Assembly: GCA_047517345.1 (NCBI GenBank) | Contig: JAKZTB010000031.1 | Coordinates: 1-36,346, forward strand | Length of the DNA: 36,346 nucleotides | Reading direction: 5' to 3' | Origin: GCA-2717185 sp047517345 | GTDB lineage: Bacteria; Pseudomonadota; Alphaproteobacteria; UBA8366; GCA-2717185 | Part shown: positions 17,777 to 25,060 of the stretch, piece by piece | Layout of the letters: each line of letters starts with the position of its first letter | How positions within the stretch are numbered: position 1 is the stretch's first letter | Notes under the pieces: model-generated | What the model saw: the letters and a program-made list of their open reading frames with translations, nothing else | What the model was told of the DNA's origin: nothing | The model's database searches: none | Program-made: the position numbers and the translations under genes

Positions 17777-18757
17777 ATGCGTCGCGTGCGGGTAGAGCAC
17801 CAGTCCTGGCCGCTCGCCGGGGCGTTCACGATTTCCCGCGGCAGCCGGACGACGGCGGAGGTCGTCGTCGCCGAAATCGCCGACGGCGGGCATGTCGGCC
17901 GTGCGGAATGCATGCCTTACGCTCGCTATGACGAAACGGTTGAAGGCGTCATTGCGGAAATCGACCGCGTCGCCGGCTCGATTGCCGACGGGCTTGACCG
18001 TGCGGCGCTGCAGGAAGCGTTGCCGGCCGGCGCGGCGCGCAACGCCTTGGACTGCGCGCTGTGGGACCTGGAGGCCAAACGAGGCGGCACGGCCGTCTGG
18101 CAGTTGGCCGGACTATTTGCGCCGGGATCGCTCGTGACCGCCTATACGCTCAGCCTGGATACGCCCGAGAACATGGCCAAGGCGGCGCGGGTGAACGCAC
18201 ACCGCCCGCTCATGAAGCTCAAACTGACTGGCGAGGGCGACATCGCCCGGGTCTCCGCGGTTCGCGAGGCGGCGCCGGACACGCGCCTGATCGTCGACGC
18301 GAACGAGGGCTGGTTGCCGGAGATGGTCGAGCCGTTCAGCGCCGAACTTGCGCTGCTCGGCGTGGAGATGATCGAGCAGCCGTTGCCGGCGGCGCAGGAC
18401 GCGTTGCTCGCAGATTGCGCCCATCCGGTGCCGATTTGCGCCGACGAGTCCTGCCACACGCGGGCCGATCTCGACGCGCTGGACGGGCGGTATGAGATGA
18501 TCAACATCAAGCTCGAAAAAACCGGCGGCCTGACCGAGGCGCTGGCGCTGCGCGACGCGGCGCGGGCGCGCGGCATGACCATCATGGTCGGCTGCATGAT
18601 CGCCACGTCGCTGGCCATGGCGCCCGCCGTGCTGGTCGCCCAGGGCTCGGAAGTCGTCGATCTCGACGGGCCGCTATTGCTCGCCAAAGATCGGGCGCAT
18701 GGGTTGGCCTACGAAGGCAGCACCCTGACCCCGCCCGGCGCGGCGCTCTGGGGTTAG
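17777..18757 (+). CDS. dgcA: Enolase-superfamily N-acetyl-D-glutamate racemase / dipeptide-epimerase-like (DgcA)
   Basis: The 326-residue protein has the capping domain and TIM-barrel of the muconate-lactonizing subgroup of enolases. Visible are ALDCALWDLEAKR, LMKLKLTG (the K-x-K catalytic pair), metal ligands in LIVDANEGW, MIEQPLP and ICADES, the second catalytic lysine in INIKLEKTGG, and VGCMIATSLAMAPA. Dipeptide epimerases and DgcA share this pattern. Pairing with dgcN favours racemisation of N-acetyl-D-glutamate; L-Ala-D/L-Glu epimerisation in murein recycling is the alternative. The ATG at 17777 follows the dgcN stop by four bases, with no strong ribosome site, which suggests coupled translation. 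Confidence 0.87.
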   Translation: MRRVRVEHQSWPLAGAFTISRGSRTTAEVVVAEIADGGHVGRAECMPYARYDETVEGVIAEIDRVAGSIADGLDRAALQEALPAGAARNALDCALWDLEAKRGGTAVWQLAGLFAPGSLVTAYTLSLDTPENMAKAARVNAHRPLMKLKLTGEGDIARVSAVREAAPDTRLIVDANEGWLPEMVEPFSAELALLGVEMIEQPLPAAQDALLADCAHPVPICADESCHTRADLDALDGRYEMINIKLEKTGGLTEALALRDAARARGMTIMVGCMIATSLAMAPAVLVAQGSEVVDLDGPLLLAKDRAHGLAYEGSTLTPPGAALWG

Positions 18758-18770
18758 GGCCAGGCTCTTA
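18754..18770. promoter_or_regulatory. Imperfect palindrome at the end of dgcA
   Basis: TTAGGGCCAGGCTCTTA resembles the 16739-16755 palindrome. It contains the dgcA stop codon and touches the stop of the convergent aminotransferase. It may terminate both transcripts or be a second operator. Confidence 0.3.
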
Positions 18771-19940
18771 GAGACCCCGAACCGCTGCGATCAGCCGGTC
18801 GACTTCGTTTTCTGAATTGTAGTAGTGCACCGAGGCGCGGACGACGGTATCCAGCTGCCGTTCCGCCATATCGAGCAAGGTGGAACTCCGGTCCGATGCC
18901 GAGACATTGATCCGTTGTCCGGCGAGAATCTCCTTGATGGTCGCCGGTTCATGGCCCTCGGCGGTAAAACTGACGATCCCGCATTTCTCCTGGCCCAAAT
19001 CGCGGACGGTGACGCCGGATAGGGCGCCAAGCCCATCGCGCAATTGTCCCGCCAATGCGTAGATGCGGTCGCGGATCGCGTCCATGCCGAGTTCTAGCGC
19101 ATAGTCGATGGCTGCGGCCAGCCCGAGACGGCCGGCGACGAAGCTTTCCCAGTTTTCGAATCGGCGCGCGTCGCCGCGAACCTCGTAACTGTCCGGGCCG
19201 GTCAACGTCGCCGCATGCAGGTCTAGCAAAGGCGGATCCAGAGACTCGATCAGCGAGTCACGCACCCATAGGAACCCGGTGCCGCGCGGCCCGCGGAGAT
19301 ATTTGCGTCCCGTTGCCGACAGCATGTCGCAGCCGATCGCTTTGACGTCGATTGGGATATGTCCCACCGCCTGGCAAGCGTCGAGCAGGTAAAGGACGCC
19401 GCGCGCCTTCGCGACCGCGCCGACGGCGGCCGCCGGGTTTACCAGGCCGCCATTTGTGGGGATATGGGTGATCGCGATGAGCCGGGTCCGGTCGGTGATC
19501 CGCTGCTCCAAGGCGTCGACGGAGATTTGCCCGTCTTGGTCGTTCGGCACGGTGACGATTTCGACACCGCGTTTCCGCGCCATATGCAAATAGGCGATGT
19601 AGTTGGAGGCGTATTCCGCCTGGGCGGTGACGATCTGGTCGCCCGCCTGCCAGTCGATCGCATAGAACGCCATGTCCCAGGCGCGCGTCGCGTTCTCGAT
19701 ATAGGCGATTTCCGGCGTCTCACCGCCGACGAGCGTTGCGGCGGCGGCGTACAAATGTTCCAGGCGCATATCCGCCTCCGCGGCCGCCTCGTAGCCGCCG
19801 ATCTCCGCTTCCCGGCGCAGGTGCGCGATAACCGTGTCGAGCACGGGCGTTGGCGTCAGTGCCGCGCCGGCGTTGTTGAAGTGCGCTTGCGAACCGCAAC
19901 CGGGCGTGTCCGCCCGCGCTTGTCCGACATCGATACTCAT
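18768..19940 (-). CDS. Class V aminotransferase / cysteine-desulfurase-like protein
   Basis: The 390-residue fold-type I PLP enzyme has FNNAGAALTPTPV at the N-terminus, IAYIENATRAWDMAFY (cofactor binding), LIAITHIPTNGGLVNP, YLLDACQAVGHIPID (the Asp that contacts the pyridine nitrogen) and the Schiff-base lysine in SATGRKYLRGPRGTGF. It lacks an evident active-site cysteine loop in the C-terminal domain, so desulfurase activity in Fe-S assembly is less likely than an amino-acid lyase or transaminase role. AAGGAG precedes the ATG at a good distance. It is convergent with dgcA, 10 bases apart, and no clear partner lies beside it. Confidence 0.85.
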   Translation of the reverse strand: MSIDVGQARADTPGCGSQAHFNNAGAALTPTPVLDTVIAHLRREAEIGGYEAAAEADMRLEHLYAAAATLVGGETPEIAYIENATRAWDMAFYAIDWQAGDQIVTAQAEYASNYIAYLHMARKRGVEIVTVPNDQDGQISVDALEQRITDRTRLIAITHIPTNGGLVNPAAAVGAVAKARGVLYLLDACQAVGHIPIDVKAIGCDMLSATGRKYLRGPRGTGFLWVRDSLIESLDPPLLDLHAATLTGPDSYEVRGDARRFENWESFVAGRLGLAAAIDYALELGMDAIRDRIYALAGQLRDGLGALSGVTVRDLGQEKCGIVSFTAEGHEPATIKEILAGQRINVSASDRSSTLLDMAERQLDTVVRASVHYYNSENEVDRLIAAVRGL

Positions 19941-20024
19941 GCGGGTCTCCTTGCGTCCTACCGGCTGTATCCTTCCGGCTACGGCATTGTATGGGCAACG
20001 ATGCTAGATTGTATCCGCTAGGTT

Positions 20025-21122
20025 TCAGCCGCGCGTGGCGCGGTCCCGCAGGGCCGTTTTGGGAAAATGGACGGTGACGGTCGTGCCTTCGTCCACGGTG
20101 CTTTGCATCAAGACGGTTGCATCGTGCATTTCCGCCAGAGATTTGACAAGTGCGAGGCCCAATCCTGCGCCTTCATAGCGCTGCAGACCACCGGCGTCGA
20201 GTTGGACGAAGGGCGTGAACACGCGCTGCTGGTCTTCCTTCGCAATGCCGACGCCGTTGTCGGAAACCACGATGTCGAGGCCGTTGTTTACCTTTGCCGA
20301 GACGACGACTTTGCCGCCGCGCGGCGTAAATTTCACGGAATTCGTCAACAGATTGAGCACTATTTGCTTTACGCCCCGTTCTTCGCCGTCGAGGTGCGGT
20401 AGGTCTTCTTCATATTCGCACGCGATCGAAACGCCGCCGGACTCGGCACGATGCACCAGCATCCGCACCGCCGAGTCGATGGTGCGGGCGATATCCATCG
20501 GATGCGGCCGCAATTCGCGGCGGCCGACTTCGATTTTCGACAGGTCCAGAATGTCGTCGATTACCGCCAAGAGGTGCCGGCCGCTGTCGTAAATATCGGC
20601 GACGAAATCGTGATATTGCGGTTGGCCCAACGGTCCGTATAACTCGTCGCGCAAGACCTCCGCGAAGCCGATCACGGCGTTCAACGGCGTCCGCAACTCG
20701 TGGGTCATATTGGCCAGGAACTCGGATTTGGCGCGATCCGCAAGCTGGGCGCTGTCGCGCGCATCGACCAACAGGCCCTCCGCATGTTTTTCGCTGGTGA
20801 AATCCGTCAGGACGACGATAGCCCCACCAGCCTTGGTTTTCCGTTGTCGTGCGCGGATCCATCGATCGCCAATTTGGAACTCGGCATCTTCCAGTCCCTT
20901 GTCGCCGGGACCCGCGATGAGCCTGGCCGTATCGGACAAGGTCGTCTTCGACGGGGCGGCGTCCGAAAGGGCCGGGAACAGTTTCAGTGCCCAAGGGTTC
21001 GCCAAAACGAAGCGATCGTCGGGATCGAAAACGAGGATGCCGACATCGATCGCGCCGATGACGGATTCGAGAAGGTCTACGCTGTCCGCCGATTTATCGG
21101 ATCCGCTCATCTTGGGCCGCAT
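20025..21122 (-). CDS. Soluble PAS-domain sensor histidine kinase
   Basis: The 365-residue kinase has an N-terminal PAS-like domain (about residues 15-110), then HisKA with the phospho-acceptor His141 in FLANMTHELRTPLNAVIGF. A HATPase_c domain follows: the N-box NLLTNSVKFTP, the G1 box DNGVGIAKED, the F-box FTPFVQ and the G2 box GAGLGLALVKSLAEMH. No transmembrane segment is present, so it should sense a cytoplasmic or membrane-associated cue through PAS. Two in-frame ATGs four codons apart are possible starts, and neither has a clear ribosome site. No response regulator is directly adjacent; the nearest is the CpdR-like protein at 22251 on the other strand. It is best called an orphan kinase. 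Confidence 0.9.
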   Translation of the reverse strand: MRPKMSGSDKSADSVDLLESVIGAIDVGILVFDPDDRFVLANPWALKLFPALSDAAPSKTTLSDTARLIAGPGDKGLEDAEFQIGDRWIRARQRKTKAGGAIVVLTDFTSEKHAEGLLVDARDSAQLADRAKSEFLANMTHELRTPLNAVIGFAEVLRDELYGPLGQPQYHDFVADIYDSGRHLLAVIDDILDLSKIEVGRRELRPHPMDIARTIDSAVRMLVHRAESGGVSIACEYEEDLPHLDGEERGVKQIVLNLLTNSVKFTPRGGKVVVSAKVNNGLDIVVSDNGVGIAKEDQQRVFTPFVQLDAGGLQRYEGAGLGLALVKSLAEMHDATVLMQSTVDEGTTVTVHFPKTALRDRATRG

Positions 21123-21292
21123 CCGTACAACTGAAGAGGCCTAAAAATTATGGCAACTTCAATTATATGGCAAATGTTGTTGCCGATCACGAGGCGCGGT
21201 ATTCCCGTGTCGATCAAAACTCAGTCCGCGAATTCAGGGCTTCACCGCGCCGTCCAGCCCATTTCCAACGTATAGAAATACGCCGCTCCGGA

Positions 21293-22069
21293 TTAGTAAC
21301 GGCGCTTGTTGAACGCCCAATTACGGGCCCGACGTTCGAGCTGGCGCTGCGCACGGTAGCTGCGCGGTGGCCAATGGGCAAAGGGAACACTTGTCGTCGC
21401 GGACTTACGTTGGCCCGCTGAGGCATGTGCCGTATCGCGGCGCGATTCCGCCAGCGCAATTTGCTGATTGCGTCGCCGATTGACGTCCCGTAGCCGAATT
21501 TCGTGGCGTGCCTTGTAGACTTTGTTGCCGTAGTGGCGTTGCCGGGCGGGGTTCGATGAATGATAGAACCGCATGGCCTTGTCCCAACTGTGACGTTGCG
21601 TGCGCAACTCCTTGAGAAACTGGGCCGCGTAGGCGACATTCGTTTTCGGATCGAAAGCCTGATCGAGAGATTCGAAGGCGTCGGGGTGGTAGGCAAGGTT
21701 GATCTGCATGCAGCCGACGTCGATGTTGCTGACGCCGCGATGACGCAACGCTTCGACGGCCCGGATGGCCGCGTGCCGGGAAGGGTAGAATTTGCCTTCG
21801 CCTTCCGCCGTGACGGTCCAGGGCCAGGCAATGTTTGCCTGAAGGGATTTGTTCCAACGGCCGGATTCCACGGCGGCGATGGCCTCGAGCAAGCGCTTGG
21901 GAATAGCGCTACGGCGTTCTTCTGCTTGTATCGCTTTCGTGCATAGAGCACTTGTCTTTTCAATAGGTTGACGGGCGTTCCCTGGCGCCGTCAGGAAAGC
22001 GAGCACCGCAATTGCACACGCCGCGGGCAACAGCGTACGTCGAGTAACGTTTGTTAATTGCCAATCCAT
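21293..22069 (-). CDS. Lytic transglycosylase, SLT domain
   Basis: The 258-residue exported protein has an N-terminal signal segment (RRTLLPAACAIAVLAFL, cleaved near GNARQ). The lysozyme-like SLT domain starts at IPKRLLEAIAAVESGRWN, whose Glu is the catalytic acid. It continues through AWPWTVTAEGEG, NIDVGCMQINLAYHP and DPKTNVAYAAQFLKELR. Such enzymes cut murein glycan strands to 1,6-anhydro products, often to let secretion or flagellar parts through the wall. The C-terminal 70 residues are Arg/Gln-rich and of low complexity. ATG 22069 is preferred over an upstream TTG at 22099. It is divergent from the CpdR-like gene. Confidence 0.85.
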   Translation of the reverse strand: MDWQLTNVTRRTLLPAACAIAVLAFLTAPGNARQPIEKTSALCTKAIQAEERRSAIPKRLLEAIAAVESGRWNKSLQANIAWPWTVTAEGEGKFYPSRHAAIRAVEALRHRGVSNIDVGCMQINLAYHPDAFESLDQAFDPKTNVAYAAQFLKELRTQRHSWDKAMRFYHSSNPARQRHYGNKVYKARHEIRLRDVNRRRNQQIALAESRRDTAHASAGQRKSATTSVPFAHWPPRSYRAQRQLERRARNWAFNKRRY

Positions 22070-22250
22070 AGCGATTAAAGACCGCAAGGACTGTGCCAAA
22101 CAAAGCGAACCAAGGCCGAATAGTAAGCCGAAATTAACTCCGTTTTTTTACGGAACGGAAATCCATTCCCGCTATTGTCCGAAACCCACGGGGCGTCGAC
22201 GCCTGCCATGGGCGGACTTTTAGATGAGAGCGATGAACGGAGAGTTGCGG

Positions 22251-22619
22251 ATGGCGAGAATTCTAATCGCCGAAGACGATGCGGCGATGCGCGTCTTTCT
22301 CGACCGCGCGTTGACCCGTTCGGGCTACGAAGTCAACGCCGTGCCGAGCGGCGATTCGGCGGCGCGCTGCGCGGAGAACGCGCACTTCGATCTTCTGGTG
22401 ACGGATATCGATATGCCGGGCCTGAACGGCGTCGATCTGGCGCGCCAAGTGCTTTCGAGAACGCCGAAGCAGGCGGTTCTTTTTGTCACCGGCTTCGCGG
22501 CGCAGGCATTGGAAGCGACGGATGTGCTGGCCAGCGGCGCGCGCGTTCTGTCGAAGCCGTTCCCGCTCTCCGAACTCGTCTCGCAGGTGGAAGGCGCCCT
22601 GGCGCGCATTTGCCGCTAA
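22251..22619 (+). CDS. cpdR: CpdR-like single-domain response regulator
   Basis: The 122-residue protein is only a receiver domain: acidic pocket Asp9/Asp10 (IAEDDAAMRVFLDRAL), phospho-acceptor Asp52 in LLVTDIDMPGLNG, the Thr of LFVTGFAAQ and the Lys of LSKPFPLSEL. CpdR in Caulobacter and relatives, when unphosphorylated, directs ClpXP to the pole and to cell-cycle substrates. The MARILIAED start, the length and the position immediately before tRNA-Val match what I recall of cpdR in other alphaproteobacteria. The ATG at 22251 follows GGAGAGTTGCGG; ATGs at 22224 and 22233 are in frame but add an unusual leader. Confidence 0.8.
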   Translation: MARILIAEDDAAMRVFLDRALTRSGYEVNAVPSGDSAARCAENAHFDLLVTDIDMPGLNGVDLARQVLSRTPKQAVLFVTGFAAQALEATDVLASGARVLSKPFPLSELVSQVEGALARICR

Positions 22620-22662
22620 GCCTTGCAATCCCGTCCCAAATGGATATAACCGCTCTCCACGA

Positions 22663-22737
22663 GGGCGCGTAGCTCAGCGGGAGAGCACTACGGTGACATC
22701 GTAGGGGTCGTAGGTTCAAACCCTACCGCGCCCACCA
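22663..22737 (+). tRNA. tRNA-Val(GAC)
   Basis: A complete cloverleaf is visible. The acceptor arms are GGGCGCG (22663-22669) and CGCGCCC (22727-22733). The D-loop is TAGCTCAGCGGGAGAGCA, the anticodon stem CTACG/CGTAG encloses the loop GTGACAT with anticodon GAC, and the T-arm GTAGG-TTCAAAC-CCTAC is intact. The discriminator A and the CCA end are encoded. It lies 43 bases after the cpdR-like gene on the same strand. Confidence 0.97.
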
Positions 22738-22816
22738 TTCCCACCCTTTCGGTTGTGATTGCCGGGACCGTTCGATTGGAGCTTGGGCAGGCTCCCAGGG
22801 TCCGGAATCAACCGGG
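22738..22816. other. Non-coding spacer after tRNA-Val
   Basis: No gene is seen. It is GC-rich sequence with short imperfect repeats (GGGAGCCTG-type pairing around 22777-22797), leading into the paired regulatory sites of locus B. Confidence 0.4.
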
Positions 22817-22952
22817 TGTCGGATTTCTTTACAATCTCGACATTCGAAAATATTTTCTAACCGCGGTGTAATTAGCTGAAATAGTTAAGTTTTTCGATCT
22901 GCGGAATTCATGGCGCGTGAAGGGAAGCGTTTTGGTGTCGGAAAACTTTACA
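22817..22952 (+). promoter_or_regulatory. Paired 17-bp activator-type sites, locus B
   Basis: The distal site TGTCGGATTTCTTTACA (22817-22833) and the proximal site TGTCGGAAAACTTTACA (22936-22952) start 119 bp apart. The distal site equals the distal site of locus A, and the proximal one equals the proximal site of locus C, on the opposite strand. The proximal site ends 63 bp before the -24 element. The orientation predicts a plus-strand target. Confidence 0.65.
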
Positions 22953-23015
22953 ATTCTGCGCGTTAAATCGGCATAGAGACGCGATAATGCGTTGAAAACA
23001 AACAGTTTCTTTTTT

Positions 23016-23030
23016 TGGTACGATTGTTGC
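23016..23030 (+). promoter_or_regulatory. Sigma-54-type -24/-12 promoter, locus B
   Basis: TGGTACGATTGTTGC has GG (23017-23018) and GC (23029-23030) ten bases apart, a close match to the RpoN consensus. The predicted start is near 23042. The leader is about 200 bases to the ATG at 23243, with a 39-codon open frame at 23052-23171 inside it. Confidence 0.68.
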
Positions 23031-23242
23031 TCGTAAATGTCTTACAGGGATATGTGTGCGTTATTGGGTTTGGCAGGAGGTTCGAGGAAGTATCGCTATT
23101 CAAAGCGGGCGGTGACCGACGGGGCAGCATCATTGCCTTCGGTGTACGCACGACTTTGGATGAAACCATAGAATGGCGATAGTCTGTTGACAGCAATACC
23201 AGCCTGAACTTTGGAGACGTAACAACAGGTGGAAGTGGTTCC

Positions 23243-23398
23243 ATGGAAGCAACGAACATTACAAAACACACCAAGGAAGTCGACCGTCCGAACCTATTCA
23301 AGCGAGCCGCGTTCTTGTTCTGCGCTCTTGCTTCGATCATTGGTTGGGCGGCCATTATCGGCCTCATTTTGATTTTCAAGGATTCGCTTCCCTTTTAG
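23243..23398 (+). CDS. Small single-span membrane protein, putative sigma-54 target
   Basis: The 51-residue product has a charged N-terminus (MEATNITKHTKEVDRPNLFK), one hydrophobic segment of about 24 residues (AAFLFCALASIIGWAAIIGL) and a short end (KDSLPF). AGGTGGAAG lies about 6-7 bases before the ATG. It is too short to identify by family, and it lacks a PEP motif. The hydrophobic stretch fits one membrane helix, with the positive residues just before it favouring an inside N-terminus. It is the first plausible plus-strand gene after the locus B promoter. It may therefore belong to the same regulon as the two PEP-CTERM genes, as an inner-membrane accessory. An uncleaved signal-anchor is an alternative reading. 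Confidence 0.55.
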   Translation: MEATNITKHTKEVDRPNLFKRAAFLFCALASIIGWAAIIGLILIFKDSLPF

Positions 23399-23597
23399 GT
23401 ACGCTGCGTAGATTTCGCAACGCGCGCGCCGCCCGGTCCGTTGGTGGCGCGATACGGTCTTTCTCAAAGGTTCAACGGTTTCACACGGCACGCATAGGCT
23501 GGCTTTGAAATCGTTTCGGCAGCCTGCTTCGCCGTCTGCAAGACATCGAAGCGTATGCGATTGCAATAGACGATTTCGATACCAATTCTTCGCGCAT
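23399..23597. other. Intergenic region without a recognisable gene
   Basis: No convincing coding region is found. Short minus-strand frames cross it, but one starts inside the repeat at 23598-23725 and none has recognisable motifs. It is more AT-rich than the flanking genes. Confidence 0.4.
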
Positions 23598-23725
23598 AGT
23601 GTGATAATTCTGAATTTGCCGCATCGAATGCCGCGAATTTCTGGATCTGAATCACATTAGATTCAAAGAGTTAGTGTGCTGATTCACGAGAAATTCAATC
23701 ATTTGAATTTCACGATCAGGACACT
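23598..23725. repeat. Two-hairpin repeat element, copy 1
   Basis: This is a 128-bp copy of the element also found at 35688-35816. It starts AGTGTGATAATTCTGAA and ends CACGATCAGGACACT, so the ends are imperfect inverted repeats. The left half folds from AGTGTGAT to ATCACATT around CGCATCGAATGCCG. The right half folds around GAAATTCAATCATTTGAAT. The right part is nearly identical in the two copies, while the left half carries several substitutions and a one-base indel. It has no transposase, so it is a MITE- or REP-like non-autonomous element. Confidence 0.8.
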
Positions 23726-23915
23726 GGCCCCCGTCGCACATGCGCTGCGGAGTCCGCGTGCTGAGCGAACCGTAGTCGCCCTTAGCATCGAACCTTGCGG
23801 CTGAAGAATTTTGCACGCCGGGGTTCGCGCGTCGGTTGACAGGTTATGGCCGCAACCGCACCCTAGTGCGCGAACCCAAATGGATAATTCATTACTTCAC
23901 AGGAGGAACGAAAAG

Positions 23916-24836
23916 ATGGGCATGCTGGATGGTCGCGTGGCGATCGTAACGGGCGGCGGCCGCGGCGTCGGCGCGGAGGTTGCCAAGATGTTCGCGGCCA
24001 ACGGGGCCAAGGTTCTGGTCAACGATCCTGGTGTCGGCGGCGGCGGCGAAGGCGGCGAGCAGGGCCCGGCCGAAGAAATCGCCGGCGAGATCAAGGCGGC
24101 CGGCGGTGACGCCGCGGCCAATTTCGGGTCGGTCACCAGCTACGAGGATTGCCTCGGCATGGTGCAGCAGGCGCGCGACGAGCTTGGCGGTGCGCATATC
24201 ATCTTCAATCCGGCCGGCATCCTGCGCGACCGTATGTTCCACAAGATGTCGCCGGACGATTGGCAGGACGTCATCGACGTGCACCTGACCGGCCATTTCA
24301 ACATCTGTCGGTCCGCGATCAACCTGTTCCGCGAACAGGAGTACGGCCGCATCATCATGTGCAGCTCGACCTCGGGCCTGCTCGGCAATATCGGTCAGAC
24401 GAATTACGGCGCGGCCAAGATGGGCATCGTCGGCCTGTCGCGCATCGTCGCCATGGAGAGCAAAGTCAAGAACGTAACGAGCAACGTGATCTGCCCGTCG
24501 GCGGACACGCGCATGACCCGCTCGGTGCCGACGCCGAAGGATCCGGACGCGGCCAAGATGCGCGAAGAACGCCTGTCGCGCAGCCCGGCCGACGCGATCG
24601 CGCCGCTGATCACCTTCCTGGCCTCGGAAGGCGCCGGCCATGTGACCGGCCAGATCTTCCACCAGCGCGGCGGCGAACTGTCGCTCTACGGCCAGCCGCG
24701 CCCGACCCGCATGGTGCACCATGACGGCGGCTGGACGCCGGAGCTGATCGCCGAAAGCGCGATGCCGGCCTTGTCGCCGCAATTTGTCGACATCGCCAGT
24801 TCCCGCGCCGTCCACCCGGGCCTGCCGATGAATTAG
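23916..24836 (+). CDS. Short-chain dehydrogenase, 17-beta-HSD4/MFE-2-like
   Basis: The 306-residue classical SDR has TGGGRGVG (12-19) for NAD binding, a catalytic serine at 151 (MCSSTSG) and the catalytic pair Tyr164/Lys168 in NYGAAKMGIVG. The glycine-rich insertion after VNDPGVGGGGEGGE and the IL-RDRMFHKM segment are typical of the 3-hydroxyacyl-CoA dehydrogenase part of multifunctional enzyme type 2. The usual NNAG structural motif reads NPAG (98-101). The C-terminal 60 residues (HDGGWTPELIAESAMPALS) extend beyond a minimal SDR. The ATG at 23916 follows AGGAGGA, the strongest ribosome site in the window, which suggests high expression. It stands alone and is followed by a terminator-like hairpin. 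Confidence 0.88.
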   Translation: MGMLDGRVAIVTGGGRGVGAEVAKMFAANGAKVLVNDPGVGGGGEGGEQGPAEEIAGEIKAAGGDAAANFGSVTSYEDCLGMVQQARDELGGAHIIFNPAGILRDRMFHKMSPDDWQDVIDVHLTGHFNICRSAINLFREQEYGRIIMCSSTSGLLGNIGQTNYGAAKMGIVGLSRIVAMESKVKNVTSNVICPSADTRMTRSVPTPKDPDAAKMREERLSRSPADAIAPLITFLASEGAGHVTGQIFHQRGGELSLYGQPRPTRMVHHDGGWTPELIAESAMPALSPQFVDIASSRAVHPGLPMN

Positions 24837-24845
24837 GGGGGTAGT

Positions 24846-24869
24846 GGGGCCGGCATTCGTGTCGGCCCC
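24846..24869 (+). terminator. GC-rich hairpin after the SDR gene
   Basis: GGGGCCG (24846-24852) pairs with CGGCCCC (24863-24869) around a 10-base loop, nine bases after the stop. It is followed by a pyrimidine stretch (CCTTCCTCTCTC) rather than a pure T run. Confidence 0.55.
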
Positions 24870-24903
24870 CCTTCCTCTCTCAGCTTATGAATTGGATTCT
24901 GTC

Positions 24904-24985
24904 ACCCTCGAGCGTCGACCCGAGGGTCTATTTTCATCGAGGGTGCAGTGTTTGGCCTGGATTCACGGGTCAAGCCCGAGAATGA
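24904..24985. repeat. REP-like palindromes
   Basis: ACCCTCG/CGAGGGT (24904-24927) and, after a 38-base gap, CGGG-TCAAG-CCCG (24966-24978) within GGATTCACGGGTCAAGCCCG resemble the dispersed alphaproteobacterial repeat that reads as a GGGTCAAGCCCG core flanked by GGATT and AATGAC. They lie between the SDR and aminotransferase genes. Confidence 0.5.
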
Positions 24986-25060
24986 CCGTTGGGAAATTTC
25001 TGTCGGAGTCCTGATAGGTTACAGGTATCGTTATCGGACCGTAGTTGAAGGAGCTCCACC

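Noticed and set aside
18768..19940. Calling the class V protein an Fe-S cysteine desulfurase (iscS/sufS)
   Set aside because: No evident catalytic cysteine loop and no suf or isc neighbours; the family call is kept general.
21168..21183. Sigma-54-like TGGCAAATGTTGTTGC between the histidine kinase and the transglycosylase
   Set aside because: GG and GC are 11 bases apart instead of 10, no paired 17-bp site is nearby, and no gene start lies in the right direction.
23052..23171. 39-codon frame in the locus B leader
   Set aside because: The ribosome site is weak and no similarity is recognised. It is kept only as a possible leader peptide in the findings.
23464..23655. 63-codon minus-strand frame starting MIQIQKFAAF
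   Set aside because: It starts inside repeat copy 1. The second copy opens a similar MIQIQNLAAF start, so the frame is a property of the element, and the rest has no motifs.
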